A stretch of DNA of 55,583 bases, from assembly GCA_015063895.1 (NCBI GenBank), contig SVTG01000011.1, positions 1 through 55,583 of the forward strand. The letters are read 5' to 3'. The notes under the pieces were generated by a model. It was not told where the DNA came from and did not search any database. It saw nothing but the letters and a program-made list of their open reading frames with translations. Positions 49,531-55,583 of the stretch are shown in pieces. Numbering within the stretch: position 1 is the stretch's first letter; every line of letters begins with the position of its first letter. This DNA comes from Oscillospiraceae bacterium (GTDB lineage: Bacteria > Bacillota > Clostridia > Oscillospirales > CAG-272). The position numbers were made by a program, and so were the translations under genes.

Positions 49531-50286
49531 TCACAGGCTTGTCACCCACTCAAATACCATTTTTCCAAGCACAGAATCTCCCAACTCGTCTACCCGTGTA
49601 TTATAAGAGCAATGCTTGCCGTGCATCAAACGATACGTGAGCTTGCTTTCATCGTAATCAAAATGTCGTAAAGCAGCCCGCACAAGCTGTATCTGCTCAA
49701 AGCGGCTCGGCATATCATCGTCAGCCACCACCAGCATCATCGGCGGATACGCTTGCGCATCGCTGATATGATATAAGGGTGCCGTGTCGTCAACGATCAC
49801 ACGGCGACTGTCAATTCCGCGCTCACGCAACACGTTAAAATGAGCGGTCGGCTGACCTGCATCGTGAAAATAACCCACAACGGGTATTGAAAATTCTCCA
49901 CATTCACCATACCAACGCGCGTCAAAGCAAAGCATCATAGATAAATAAGCACCGGCTGAGCTACCGCCCACAAAAAGCCGCTTACACGTGCCGTACGCGC
50001 CGATATGGCAAGAGACCCAATGCACTGCGGCGGCCGCATCGCGCACGAAATCAGGATATGCGGCACACGGATATTTGCGATAATCGGCAGCAGCCACCGC
50101 AATGCCGTGTGCCGCTAACCACGGGGCGATCGTCTTAACCGCCGCATTTCCCTTGTGTCCGCTCTCCAGTCCGCCACCATGAAAATATACAAACACGTCA
50201 AACACCCGTTCATCAGGCAAATACAGATCAAGGCAAAGCTGCTCACTTCCGCGCTGCGCGTAACAAATATTTTCAAGCAGTTTCAT
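49531..50286 (-). CDS. Alpha/beta hydrolase, carboxylesterase of the HSL/BD-FAE group
   Basis: 251 residues. Oxyanion-hole motif FHGGGLESG near residue 35, nucleophile elbow GGSSAGAYLSM (Ser near 110), the Asp in VVADDDMPSRFEQ and the His in MHGKHCSYNTR, so the triad is complete. Short cytosolic esterase without signal peptide. It lies nine bases after the AEC permease gene, so the two are an operon controlled with the divergent LysR regulator. The permease may bring in an ester or acid that this enzyme handles; that is inference. Confidence 0.9.
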   Translation of the reverse strand: MKLLENICYAQRGSEQLCLDLYLPDERVFDVFVYFHGGGLESGHKGNAAVKTIAPWLAAHGIAVAAADYRKYPCAAYPDFVRDAAAAVHWVSCHIGAYGTCKRLFVGGSSAGAYLSMMLCFDARWYGECGEFSIPVVGYFHDAGQPTAHFNVLRERGIDSRRVIVDDTAPLYHISDAQAYPPMMLVVADDDMPSRFEQIQLVRAALRHFDYDESKLTYRLMHGKHCSYNTRVDELGDSVLGKMVFEWVTSL

Positions 50287-50295
50287 CTCAGCACC

Positions 50296-51255
50296 TCAAA
50301 GAAAGCAGGAAAGCAACCAAAAGAGCGTCGGGATCGTGAGTATCGACAAAAGCGTTGTACCAAGCGTAAATACCACCGCATTTTCCACGTCGCCGCCGTA
50401 ATTATCAGCAAATGTAGAAGCCAGCCCGGCTGTTGGCATTGCAAACGCAATGAAAAAGCCGAGAACCATGTCGCTGTTGAATACACCGCCCACCAGCGTC
50501 CTGCACGCCAACAGCACACCGACGATCACCGCGGGGAACAAAATCAGCTTCAGCGCCGATACGTAATACCCCTTGCACGACGTAAAGAGCGTTGAAAGCC
50601 TGACTGTTGCCAGCTTCATGCCAAGAATGGTCATGGAGATCGGCGTCACGATCCCGCTGAAATGGTCGGAATATGTGCTGATCTCGGGAACGTATTGCTT
50701 CACGTTGAGCAAATTCAACACAATACCCACCAAAAAGGCAATCAGAATAGGATTTAAAAAAGCTTTTTTCAGACTGATGCTGCTTTTATCGCCGGAGATC
50801 AGATACGCCCCCAGCGTATACATCATCACATTGGTGACAATGTTCAGAATGACCAAAACAACAAATACCCCCGAGCTCTTACCGAACACGGCGACCGCCA
50901 AGGGAATACCGAGAAAGCCGTTGTTGGAAAACACCGCGCAAAACCGCATCATACCGTTGGTCTTGTGTTCCTTTTCCGACGCACAAAGCGGCAAGGAGGC
51001 AAAAAACATGGCAAGCGTATAGGCAACGCCAAGTGCCAGAACGATCAACAGTTGCACCAGCAGCTCGCCACCAAGCGTTAAGTTATTGACCGTGCCCGAA
51101 AGAATAAGAAACGGCATGCCGACGTACATCAGTATCTTGGAGATCACGCCCGATTGCTCCTGCTTCAGTATACCGCACCGAACCAACAAATAACCGGGAA
51201 CAGCCAGTGCTGCAAATAAGATCACATTGCGTAGCATAATCAAAAAAGCGTCCAT
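50296..51255 (-). CDS. Auxin efflux carrier (AEC) family permease
   Basis: 319 residues with ten helices in two halves, joined by a loop at about 155-165. Features are GYLLVRCGILKQEQSGVISKILMYVGMPFLILSG at the start, FSNNGFLGIPLAVAVFG in the first half and MPTAGLASTFADNYGGDVENA in the second, all usual for AEC/MleP-type permeases that move malate or other organic acids. AAAAGGGGG precedes the ATG. Divergent from a LysR regulator across a 130-base region with a long inverted repeat, so it is probably that regulator's target. Confidence 0.93.
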   Translation of the reverse strand: MDAFLIMLRNVILFAALAVPGYLLVRCGILKQEQSGVISKILMYVGMPFLILSGTVNNLTLGGELLVQLLIVLALGVAYTLAMFFASLPLCASEKEHKTNGMMRFCAVFSNNGFLGIPLAVAVFGKSSGVFVVLVILNIVTNVMMYTLGAYLISGDKSSISLKKAFLNPILIAFLVGIVLNLLNVKQYVPEISTYSDHFSGIVTPISMTILGMKLATVRLSTLFTSCKGYYVSALKLILFPAVIVGVLLACRTLVGGVFNSDMVLGFFIAFAMPTAGLASTFADNYGGDVENAVVFTLGTTLLSILTIPTLFWLLSCFL

Positions 51256-51278
51256 TTTGTATTTCCCCCTTTTTTGTC

Positions 51279-51306
51279 ATTATAACATGCTTTTATCATC
51301 ATGTAA
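51279..51306 (-). promoter_or_regulatory. Promoter of the AEC-hydrolase operon
   Basis: TTACAT (51301-51306), 16 bases, TATAAT (51279-51284) on the minus strand. It lies 15 bases from the inverted repeat of the LysR promoter. Confidence 0.65.
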
Positions 51307-51320
51307 ATAATAACATTAAA

Positions 51321-51354
51321 TATGCCACCATCACTTGAAAGTGATGGTGGCATA
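51321..51354. promoter_or_regulatory. Perfect 14-bp inverted repeat around the lysR -35, candidate operator
   Basis: Arms TATGCCACCATCAC and GTGATGGTGGCATA, with a 6-base centre that is precisely the TTGAAA hexamer. A protein bound here would cover the lysR promoter and sit upstream of the AEC promoter. Confidence 0.7.
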
Positions 51355-51363
51355 TGCTATAAT
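51335..51363 (+). promoter_or_regulatory. Promoter of the lysR-like gene
   Basis: TTGAAA (51335-51340), 17 bases, TATAAT (51358-51363). Confidence 0.8.
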
Positions 51364-51385
51364 AAAACAAAAAAGGAGGGCTCAC

Positions 51386-52246
51386 ATGGAACTGTTACAG
51401 CTCAAATATTTCACCGAAGCGGCCAAAAACGAAAATTTATCGGCAACCGCAAAAAAATTCATGGTGCCTCCATCGGCCGTATCTCAAAGCATCAAGCGCT
51501 TAGAAAAGGAAATGGGGTGCGATCTGTTTATCCGACAAGCCAACCGCATTCATCTGAGCCCTAAGGGGGGGATTTTTTACGAAAAGGTATCCAAGGGATT
51601 GCAGCTTCTCAACGATGCAAAGGAGGAGCTCACCGACGAGGGCACCCACGGCACCGTCAAGCTTTCCATTTTTATCAACCGCAGATTGGTCATGCAAACG
51701 GTAGAAAAATTCAGTCGTCAATATCCCGAGATCAATATCGTTACCAAATATACAGCCGCGCCCACAGAGGACGATTTTGATCTGATCATCACCGACAAGA
51801 TGCCCCATGAGGAGGCTTATTCCGCAGTCAAGCTGCTCGAAGAAAGTATTTTACTGGCTGTGCACCGCGAAAATCCCTTAGCCAAGGCAACCGTCATTAC
51901 CGCACAAGCTCTCTCACAAGTACCCTTCATCTGCACCAATCAAAGCAGCAGCCTATCCGACATCACCGAAAATATCTGCACCCGTCTTGGCTTTTCTCCG
52001 CACGTTGCCATACGTAGCGACGACCCGTATTATATCAGAAAATGCGTAGAGCTGGGGCTGGGCGCCACGTTTGTGCCCACGCTCTCCTGGCAAGGGCAGT
52101 TTTCGGAAAACGTGGTGCTGAAAAAGGTCACCGACGACACCCGCACCACCTATGCCTACCGCAACAGGCAAAAATACTTTTCAAGGCCCGCGGCGCTATT
52201 TTTAAAGATGCTGGAAGAGGAATTTTCAGCGCCCTTGCTTTTTTGA
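51386..52246 (+). CDS. LysR-family transcriptional regulator
   Basis: 286 residues. N-terminal winged HTH (ELLQLKYFTEAAKNENLSATAKKFMVPPSAVSQSIKRLEKEMG, residues 2-44), then a two-lobed effector-binding domain (about 90-286). It probably binds an organic acid. The ATG at 51386 follows AAAGGAGGG by five bases; an in-frame ATG 17 codons earlier falls in the inverted repeat and promoter. It is divergent from the AEC permease, and its promoter is covered by a perfect inverted repeat, which suggests autoregulation plus control of the permease. Confidence 0.94.
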   Translation: MELLQLKYFTEAAKNENLSATAKKFMVPPSAVSQSIKRLEKEMGCDLFIRQANRIHLSPKGGIFYEKVSKGLQLLNDAKEELTDEGTHGTVKLSIFINRRLVMQTVEKFSRQYPEINIVTKYTAAPTEDDFDLIITDKMPHEEAYSAVKLLEESILLAVHRENPLAKATVITAQALSQVPFICTNQSSSLSDITENICTRLGFSPHVAIRSDDPYYIRKCVELGLGATFVPTLSWQGQFSENVVLKKVTDDTRTTYAYRNRQKYFSRPAALFLKMLEEEFSAPLLF

Positions 52247-52275
52247 TAATTCTTTGATAATTTCAGTGTCTCCCC

Positions 52276-52304
52276 TTGACACGGGCGGCCGAATCCATTA
52301 AAAT
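52276..52304 (+). promoter_or_regulatory. Promoter of the short-chain dehydrogenase gene
   Basis: TTGACA (52276-52281), 17 bases, TAAAAT (52299-52304). Confidence 0.85.
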
Positions 52305-52341
52305 GAAACTGTTGAATTTTATCTTAAAGGAGAACACAAAC

Positions 52342-53172
52342 ATGGCAAACGTATGTGTCATCACCGGCGGCGGCTCCGGCATGGGGCTTGAGGCTGCCAA
52401 ATTTATGCCTAAAGACAAAATTATCGTTTTGTCGGGCAGAACCCTCTCAAAGCTTGAGGGCGCTGTTGAGGAGCTCAAAGCCCTGGGCTTTGAGGCTTAC
52501 GCCAAGACCTGCGACACCTCCAAGCGCGAAAGCGTCAAGGAGCTGGTGGATTTCGCCGTATCGCTTGGTACGGTCAAAAACGTCATCAACTCCGCAGGTG
52601 TTTCCCCCGCGATGAAGGGCACCCAGGAAGGGATCCTGCGCATCAACGCACTGGGCACGGTGTACATCAACCAGGAATTCTCCAAGGTCATGGAGCCCGG
52701 CAGCGTCATCGTTGACGTATCCTCCAACTCCGCTTACGTTCTCCCCTCCTTCCTGATCAACAAAAAGGTGTATGCCTTAGCTGAAACCGACGAGGAGACC
52801 TTCCTCAAGAAGCTGGTCAAGAAGAGCAATCTTGCCAAGGGTGAGTATCAGCGCAAGGGCTTTGCCTACTCGCTTTCCAAGAATTTCGTGGTATGGTATG
52901 CCAAGAAATGCGCCTTTGAGTACGGCAAAAAGGGCATTCGCGTGGTATCCCTCAGCCCCGGCCTCATTGCAACCGATATGGGCAATATGGAAAAGGAAGA
53001 GGGCGGCATGCTGATCCCCTTCTCCGCTGAGGAGCGTATGGGTAAGCCCGAAGAGCTTGGCTACGCACTCGCGACCGTTGCCGATGAGCGCAACGGCTAC
53101 CTGGCAGGCGTTGACGTGCTCTGCGATGGCGGCAGCACCAGCGGCATGAAGGAATTCAAAAAGAAAAAATAA
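52342..53172 (+). CDS. Short-chain dehydrogenase/reductase
   Basis: 276 residues of the classical SDR fold: cofactor loop TGGGSGMG near residue 9, SGRTLSKLEGAVEEL (NADP-type Arg in the second strand), NSAGVSP in place of NNAG, catalytic Ser in VSSNSAY and the YSLSK motif (Y and K) near residue 175, and SPGLIATDMGNM. Start follows AAAGGAG. The substrate is not evident; hydroxysteroid or sugar-alcohol types are both possible for gut Clostridia. A perfect terminator follows, and it has its own promoter, so it is independent of lysR. Confidence 0.93.
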   Translation: MANVCVITGGGSGMGLEAAKFMPKDKIIVLSGRTLSKLEGAVEELKALGFEAYAKTCDTSKRESVKELVDFAVSLGTVKNVINSAGVSPAMKGTQEGILRINALGTVYINQEFSKVMEPGSVIVDVSSNSAYVLPSFLINKKVYALAETDEETFLKKLVKKSNLAKGEYQRKGFAYSLSKNFVVWYAKKCAFEYGKKGIRVVSLSPGLIATDMGNMEKEEGGMLIPFSAEERMGKPEELGYALATVADERNGYLAGVDVLCDGGSTSGMKEFKKKK

Positions 53173-53180
53173 CCGCAAGG

Positions 53181-53210
53181 CAAAACGGACGGCAACTGCC
53201 GTCCGTTTTG
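53181..53210 (+). terminator. Terminator of the SDR gene
   Basis: 14-bp perfect stem CAAAACGGACGGCA with a two-base centre. Its 3' arm ends in TTTTG, followed by CTTTATC. Confidence 0.85.
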
Positions 53211-53277
53211 CTTTATCGCACTTATCGAATACGTCTTTTAAAATTGCCAAATACCTCGTTTACCTTTTCAAAGCTTA

Positions 53278-53354
53278 CCATCTCGGAGGGAGGCTTTTCG
53301 TTAGCTCCATTACAACACAGATCGGCAGAGAAAACAAGTTCTCTGCCGAAATTT
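53278..53354 (-). repeat. Dispersed intergenic repeat A, copy 2 (inverted)
   Basis: Reverse complement matches 40451-40526 with a few substitutions, including the GGCAGAGAA hairpin. With repeat B copy 2 and the tRNA relic it fills the 386 bases between the SDR and esterase genes. Confidence 0.85.
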
Positions 53355-53362
53355 ATGTGTAT

Positions 53363-53466
53363 CCGTAGGGGAGGCCTGCGGTCTCCCGCGGGCGAACACA
53401 GTTCGCCCCTACCGTGTTCCGAAAACATCCTTATGAGAAACTGCGCAAGGCGGTGCCTTTTTTAGA
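53363..53466 (+). repeat. Dispersed intergenic repeat B, copy 2
   Basis: CCGTAGGGGAG, then GGGCGAACACAGTTCGCCCC and TACCG, as in 41072-41184. It ends in a CCTTTTTT tail similar to that copy's end. Confidence 0.8.
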
Positions 53467-53489
53467 TGCCGCGTTATATTGCAAGAGAA

Positions 53490-53541
53490 AGAGAACTGAA
53501 ACCTCCGCGAAATTGCCCCACTAAAACCTGATGATAACGTC
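53490..53541 (-). pseudogene. Degenerate tRNA-Leu fragment (relic)
   Basis: About 52 bases that align with the intact tRNA-Leu (54663-54749) from the T arm through the variable arm to the anticodon stem, at roughly four identities in five, in the same orientation. Most substitutions are C to T on the tRNA strand. It looks like the displaced 3' part of a tRNA left by an integration event. Confidence 0.65.
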
Positions 53542-53558
53542 GCCTCGGTGAAAGGTTT

Positions 53559-54317
53559 TTAATGATTCAAAATCCACTCCAAAGCGCCTTGTATGTGAAG
53601 ATCCCACCATTTCCAAGAGTGATCTCCTTCGGATGATTCAAATTTATGAGAAACGCCAAGCTCCGTCAAATGCTGATCAAACGAGCGGTTTACCTCAATC
53701 AAACTATCCTCTGTTCCACACCACATATATAGTTTTGGAAGCTGCTTCCCTTCACCCTTTGCTTTTGAAGTAAGTGCGTACAGATCGTGTTCGCTTCCCT
53801 CAAGCTCCAGAGGACTATTCATATTGAATCCAAAAATGCTCCTCCACTCGTTTAAGTTGCAAGGGCGGCCCTTTCTCGTAATATCGAGCGATCCCGACAG
53901 AGAAATGCAAGATCCGTATTGCTCAGGACATGAAAATGCCATCTTTATAGCGCCATATCCTCCCATCGAAAGCCCCGCCACTATGTTATCTTCACGCCTT
54001 TGACTCATTTGACTGAAGGTTCTAAAACACAGCTCAGGCAGTTCTTTTGTAATGAATGAAAAATAATTAGCATCGTACGCTGTATCGGTATACCAGCTTC
54101 TATCCGCGTTAGGCATTATCACTGCAAGACTGTGCTTTTTCGCATAGCGCTCGATTGAAGTATATCTCATCCAACCTGTGTTATCATCTGAAAGTCCATG
54201 CAAAAGCCACAACGTTTTGTACGAAGTATCGTTTTTTTCATTTTTATCGGGAAGCAAAACAAACACCTGAGTATGCCGTTTCAGTTCGATAGATTTAAAA
54301 TTCATTTCTAAAAACAT
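53559..54317 (-). CDS. Alpha/beta hydrolase, esterase D/tributyrin-esterase (CE1-like) family
   Basis: 252 residues. LWLLHGLSDDNTGWMRYTSIE near residue 37, nucleophile elbow AGLSMGGYGA (Ser near 117), Asp in WCGTEDSLIE and His in GDHSWKWWD, the pattern of esterase D/antigen-85-like enzymes that cleave short acyl or feruloyl esters. No signal peptide. The ATG at 54317 is preceded by GAGGAG about ten bases upstream, with a TATAAT-like box at 54353-54358. Base use is more AT-rich than the surroundings, and it lies between a tRNA-Leu relic and the intact tRNA-Leu, so it is probably acquired DNA. Confidence 0.88.
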   Translation of the reverse strand: MFLEMNFKSIELKRHTQVFVLLPDKNEKNDTSYKTLWLLHGLSDDNTGWMRYTSIERYAKKHSLAVIMPNADRSWYTDTAYDANYFSFITKELPELCFRTFSQMSQRREDNIVAGLSMGGYGAIKMAFSCPEQYGSCISLSGSLDITRKGRPCNLNEWRSIFGFNMNSPLELEGSEHDLYALTSKAKGEGKQLPKLYMWCGTEDSLIEVNRSFDQHLTELGVSHKFESSEGDHSWKWWDLHIQGALEWILNH

Positions 54318-54473
54318 ATCGCAAATTCTCCTCAAATCAAGTATTCAATCATATTATAACATAAAAATTTCAATATGAAAACATTAAAATGCGACGAATA
54401 CTACAAAAAAACCTCGAAAACTAGCGTTTTCAAGGATTTGGGTGATGCGAGTAAAAGGACGTTGCCCCGCTTT

Positions 54474-54601
54474 CTGCGGCTATGCCGCAGACGCTTAAAG
54501 AATGCCTTGATGCCCGAACGGCATCATTTTGCAAGCAAAAACGGCATTCTTTTCTGCCGCCGTATCCTTTCACAAAAGCCCATCATCGCAAGCGGCGGCA
54601 G
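54474..54601. other. Hairpin-rich intergenic segment with a three-way-junction fold
   Basis: CTGCGGC-TAT-GCCGCAG at 54474-54490. An outer 10-bp helix (54497-54506 with 54543-54552) encloses two hairpins (54508-54526 and 54527-54540). Then an 8-bp helix CTGCCGCC with GGCGGCAG (54554-54561 with 54594-54601). It sits in the 345 bases between the esterase and tRNA-Leu. No promoter was found for it on the plus strand, so it may be a repeat rather than an RNA gene. Confidence 0.45.
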
Positions 54602-54629
54602 GGCTCAAGCCGATACCTGCGGCAAAAGA

Positions 54630-54657
54630 AAAATGGCACCCAATCGGGTGCCATTTT
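54630..54657 (-). terminator. Terminator of the tRNA operon
   Basis: 12-bp perfect stem AAAATGGCACCC with a four-base loop, then TTTTCTTTTG on the minus strand, just past the tRNA-Leu CCA end. Confidence 0.88.
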
Positions 54658-54662
54658 TCTTT

Positions 54663-54749
54663 TGGTGCGGGTAAGAGGACTTGAACCTCCACGAAGTTGC
54701 CCCCACTAGAACCTGAATCTAGCGCGTCTGCCAATTCCGCCATACCCGC
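54663..54749 (-). tRNA. tRNA-Leu (CAG)
   Basis: 87 bases including an encoded CCA end. Acceptor stem GCGGGTA with TACCCGC, D arm with GGCAGACGC, anticodon loop TTCAGGT (CAG), long variable arm TGGGGGCAACTTCG, T loop GTTCAAGTC. It reads CUG codons and is co-transcribed after tRNA-Pro. Confidence 0.95.
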
Positions 54750-54842
54750 ATATTTGTGCGGGTGTGGTGGAATGGACCGCCTATACCCGCATATTTGTGC
54801 GGGTGTGGTGGAATGGACCGCCTATACCCGCGTATTTTGTCG
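54743..54842 (-). repeat. 41-bp tandem hairpin repeats inside the tRNA operon
   Basis: Units at 54743-54783 and 54784-54824 are identical, and a third is partial from 54825. Each can form a hairpin (GCGGGTGTGGTGG with CCGCCTATACCCGC, imperfect), and the arm GCGGGTGTGGTGGAATGG resembles the 5' end of the tRNA-Leu itself. Confidence 0.85.
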
Positions 54843-54860
54843 CGTAAAGCTTGCTTTACG
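54843..54860 (-). other. Hairpin between tRNA-Pro and the tandem repeats
   Basis: CGTAAAGC-AA-GCTTTACG, a perfect 8-bp stem one base from the 3' end of tRNA-Pro. It might guide tRNA processing; it has no T-run. Confidence 0.55.
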
Positions 54861-54861
54861 T

Positions 54862-54937
54862 TGGTCTGAGTGACACGACTTGAACGTGCGGCCTCTACCA
54901 CCCCAAGGTAGCGCGCTACCAACTGCGCCACACCCAG
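54862..54937 (-). tRNA. tRNA-Pro (GGG)
   Basis: 76 bases with an encoded CCA end. Acceptor CTGGGTG pairs CACTCAG with one G-U, D arm GCGCAGTTGGTAGCGC, anticodon loop TTGGGGT (GGG), T loop GTTCAAGTC. First gene of the two-tRNA operon. Confidence 0.93.
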
Positions 54938-54955
54938 ATTTTCTGCGACCTACAT

Positions 54956-54984
54956 ATTTTAGCATAAAGAAAATAGATTGTCAA
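54956..54984 (-). promoter_or_regulatory. Promoter of the tRNA-Pro/tRNA-Leu operon
   Basis: TTGACA (54979-54984), 17 bases, TAAAAT (54956-54961) on the minus strand, with transcription starting about 12 bases before tRNA-Pro. Confidence 0.88.
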
Positions 54985-55051
54985 GGGTTTTTTAAAATTT
55001 TTTTCGTTTTGTTTAAAAACCGAATTTTACCCTGTTTTTTTGCGCTTTTTA

Positions 55052-55080
55052 TTGCTTTTTGCCACACTTTCCGTTATACT
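55052..55080 (+). promoter_or_regulatory. Promoter of the DUF1294 gene
   Basis: TTGCTT (55052-55057), 17 bases, TATACT (55075-55080). Confidence 0.65.
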
Positions 55081-55113
55081 ATAAGTGACACCCACCACAA
55101 GGAGGTAAATCTG

Positions 55114-55383
55114 ATGATTCCCTTTTATTTGATCTATTTAATGATGCTCACCGTGATCACGCTGGTGCTGTACGGTACGGACAAGCACCGTGCACAGGTC
55201 AATGCCTGGCGCATCCCCGAAAAGGTACTGCTCGGTGCCTCCCTGCTCGGTGGCGCTGTGGGTGGCTTACTCGGTATGCAGCTGTTTCGTCATAAGACAA
55301 AGCACCGGTACTTCACTGTTATCAATGTAGTGGGGCTGGTTTTGCACACTGTAGTGCTGTTTTTACTGATTGCCAAAATCTGA
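55114..55383 (+). CDS. DUF1294-family small membrane protein
   Basis: 89 residues with three hydrophobic segments (about 3-20, 38-55 and 67-88). Family features include YGTDKHRAQVNAWRIPEKVLL followed by GGAVGGLLGMQLFRHKTKH, where the DK and HKTKH blocks are conserved. The function of DUF1294 is not known. Start follows AAGGAGG by seven bases. It is a single gene with its own promoter. Confidence 0.9.
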   Translation: MIPFYLIYLMMLTVITLVLYGTDKHRAQVNAWRIPEKVLLGASLLGGAVGGLLGMQLFRHKTKHRYFTVINVVGLVLHTVVLFLLIAKI

Positions 55384-55459
55384 AAAGCCATAAAATAAAA
55401 AAGCGCCGTGGGGCACCTGCGATAAAGCAGTATCAAATTGAATACTACCTACCGAAAGG

Positions 55460-55498
55460 AAAAGGACGAAGAATTGTTAAAATTCCTCGTCCTTTTTT
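55460..55498 (+). terminator. Terminator downstream of the DUF1294 gene
   Basis: Stem AAAAGGACGA with TCGTCCTTTT, plus an inner GAATT/AATTC pair, and a TTTTTTCTT tail. It lies 77 bases after the stop, so it could also be a leader attenuator for a gene beyond the window. Confidence 0.8.
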
Positions 55499-55504
55499 CT
55501 TGAC

Positions 55505-55583
55505 AAGCACTGCATTTGTGGTCACAAACGCATGTAGTGAAATGTTTTGCTTTCGCAAAACGTGAAATAATGTGCTATTGCAC
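55505..55583. other. Palindrome-rich segment at the window end
   Basis: TTTGTG-GT-CACAAA, then GTTTTGC-TTTC-GCAAAAC and the repeated GTGAAAT motif. It resembles the start of another dispersed hairpin element, but it is cut by the window edge. Confidence 0.4.

Noticed and set aside
53222-53465. Short ORFs in the repeat region (GEHSSPLP and similar peptides)
   Set aside because: They recur wherever repeat B occurs, lack ribosome sites and reflect the repeat sequence, not genes.
54482-54709. Plus-strand ORF ending RGLEPPRSCPH
   Set aside because: Translation of the reverse complement of tRNA-Leu, a well-known false ORF. The similar reading near 53500 is what drew attention to the tRNA relic.

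Overview
The window looks like a chromosomal segment of a strictly anaerobic, low-to-mid GC Firmicute of the class Clostridia, probably an Oscillospiraceae-like gut bacterium. The basis is the complete Rnf ferredoxin:NAD oxidoreductase operon, a rubrerythrin, a short MetH without its reactivation domain, a DUF5685/DnaJ gene pair, BspA-type leucine-rich repeats, near-consensus sigma-A promoters with 17-bp spacers, AGGAGG ribosome sites and many U-tailed hairpin terminators. No phage, plasmid, CRISPR array or insertion sequence with a transposase was seen.

Layout. 1-0.6 kb: 3' end of an AraC-type regulator. 0.6-9.8 kb: one 3036-residue secreted beta-helix protein with its own promoter. 10-13.6 kb: a four-gene operon of two CNNM/CorC-like membrane proteins, a DtxR-type metalloregulator and RNase HI. 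13.6-15.8 kb: DUF5685, a DnaJ-domain protein with a cysteine-rich tail, and a membrane protein. 15.8-18.2 kb: a divergent AraC regulator and a GH4 alpha-galactosidase-like enzyme that share a palindromic operator. 18.2-22.4 kb: a membrane protein with 48-residue basic repeats, a MurE-like ligase and a short protein resembling a pre-ATP-grasp domain. 22.5-23.8 kb: a GNAT acetyltransferase and a rubrerythrin whose ribosome site lies inside a terminator hairpin. 23.8-31.6 kb: an ABC exporter (ATPase fused to FtsX-type permease), an NSS transporter, an MFS transporter and a split chromate-type transporter. 31.8-32.2 kb: a strongly promoted, strongly terminated structured RNA of no family I can name. 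32.2-35.5 kb: metF-metH. 35.7-38.7 kb: an ion transporter followed by a cytosolic TIR-LRR protein. 38.7-41.2 kb: a YwaF-like membrane protein, a histidine phosphatase, and a small AT-rich Cys4 protein between dispersed repeats. 41.2-48.2 kb: rnfCDGEAB with a NusG-II-domain protein, a Gx transporter and apbE. 48.4-53.2 kb: two esterases, an AEC permease divergent from a LysR regulator, and a short-chain dehydrogenase. 53.2-55.6 kb: repeats, a decayed tRNA-Leu copy, an esterase, a tRNA-Pro/tRNA-Leu operon with tandem 41-bp hairpin repeats, and a DUF1294 membrane protein.

How the genes fit together. Rnf couples ferredoxin oxidation to ion pumping, and ApbE supplies the covalent FMN for RnfG and RnfD from the same transcript. 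MetF makes methyl-THF for MetH. The regulators next to the GH4 enzyme and the AEC permease probably control those neighbours, because clean inverted repeats overlap the promoters. The parts most worth following up are the structured RNA at 31.8 kb, the TIR-LRR gene, the terminator-embedded rubrerythrin start, the tRNA-Leu relic that brackets an AT-rich esterase, and the hairpin repeats inside the tRNA operon.
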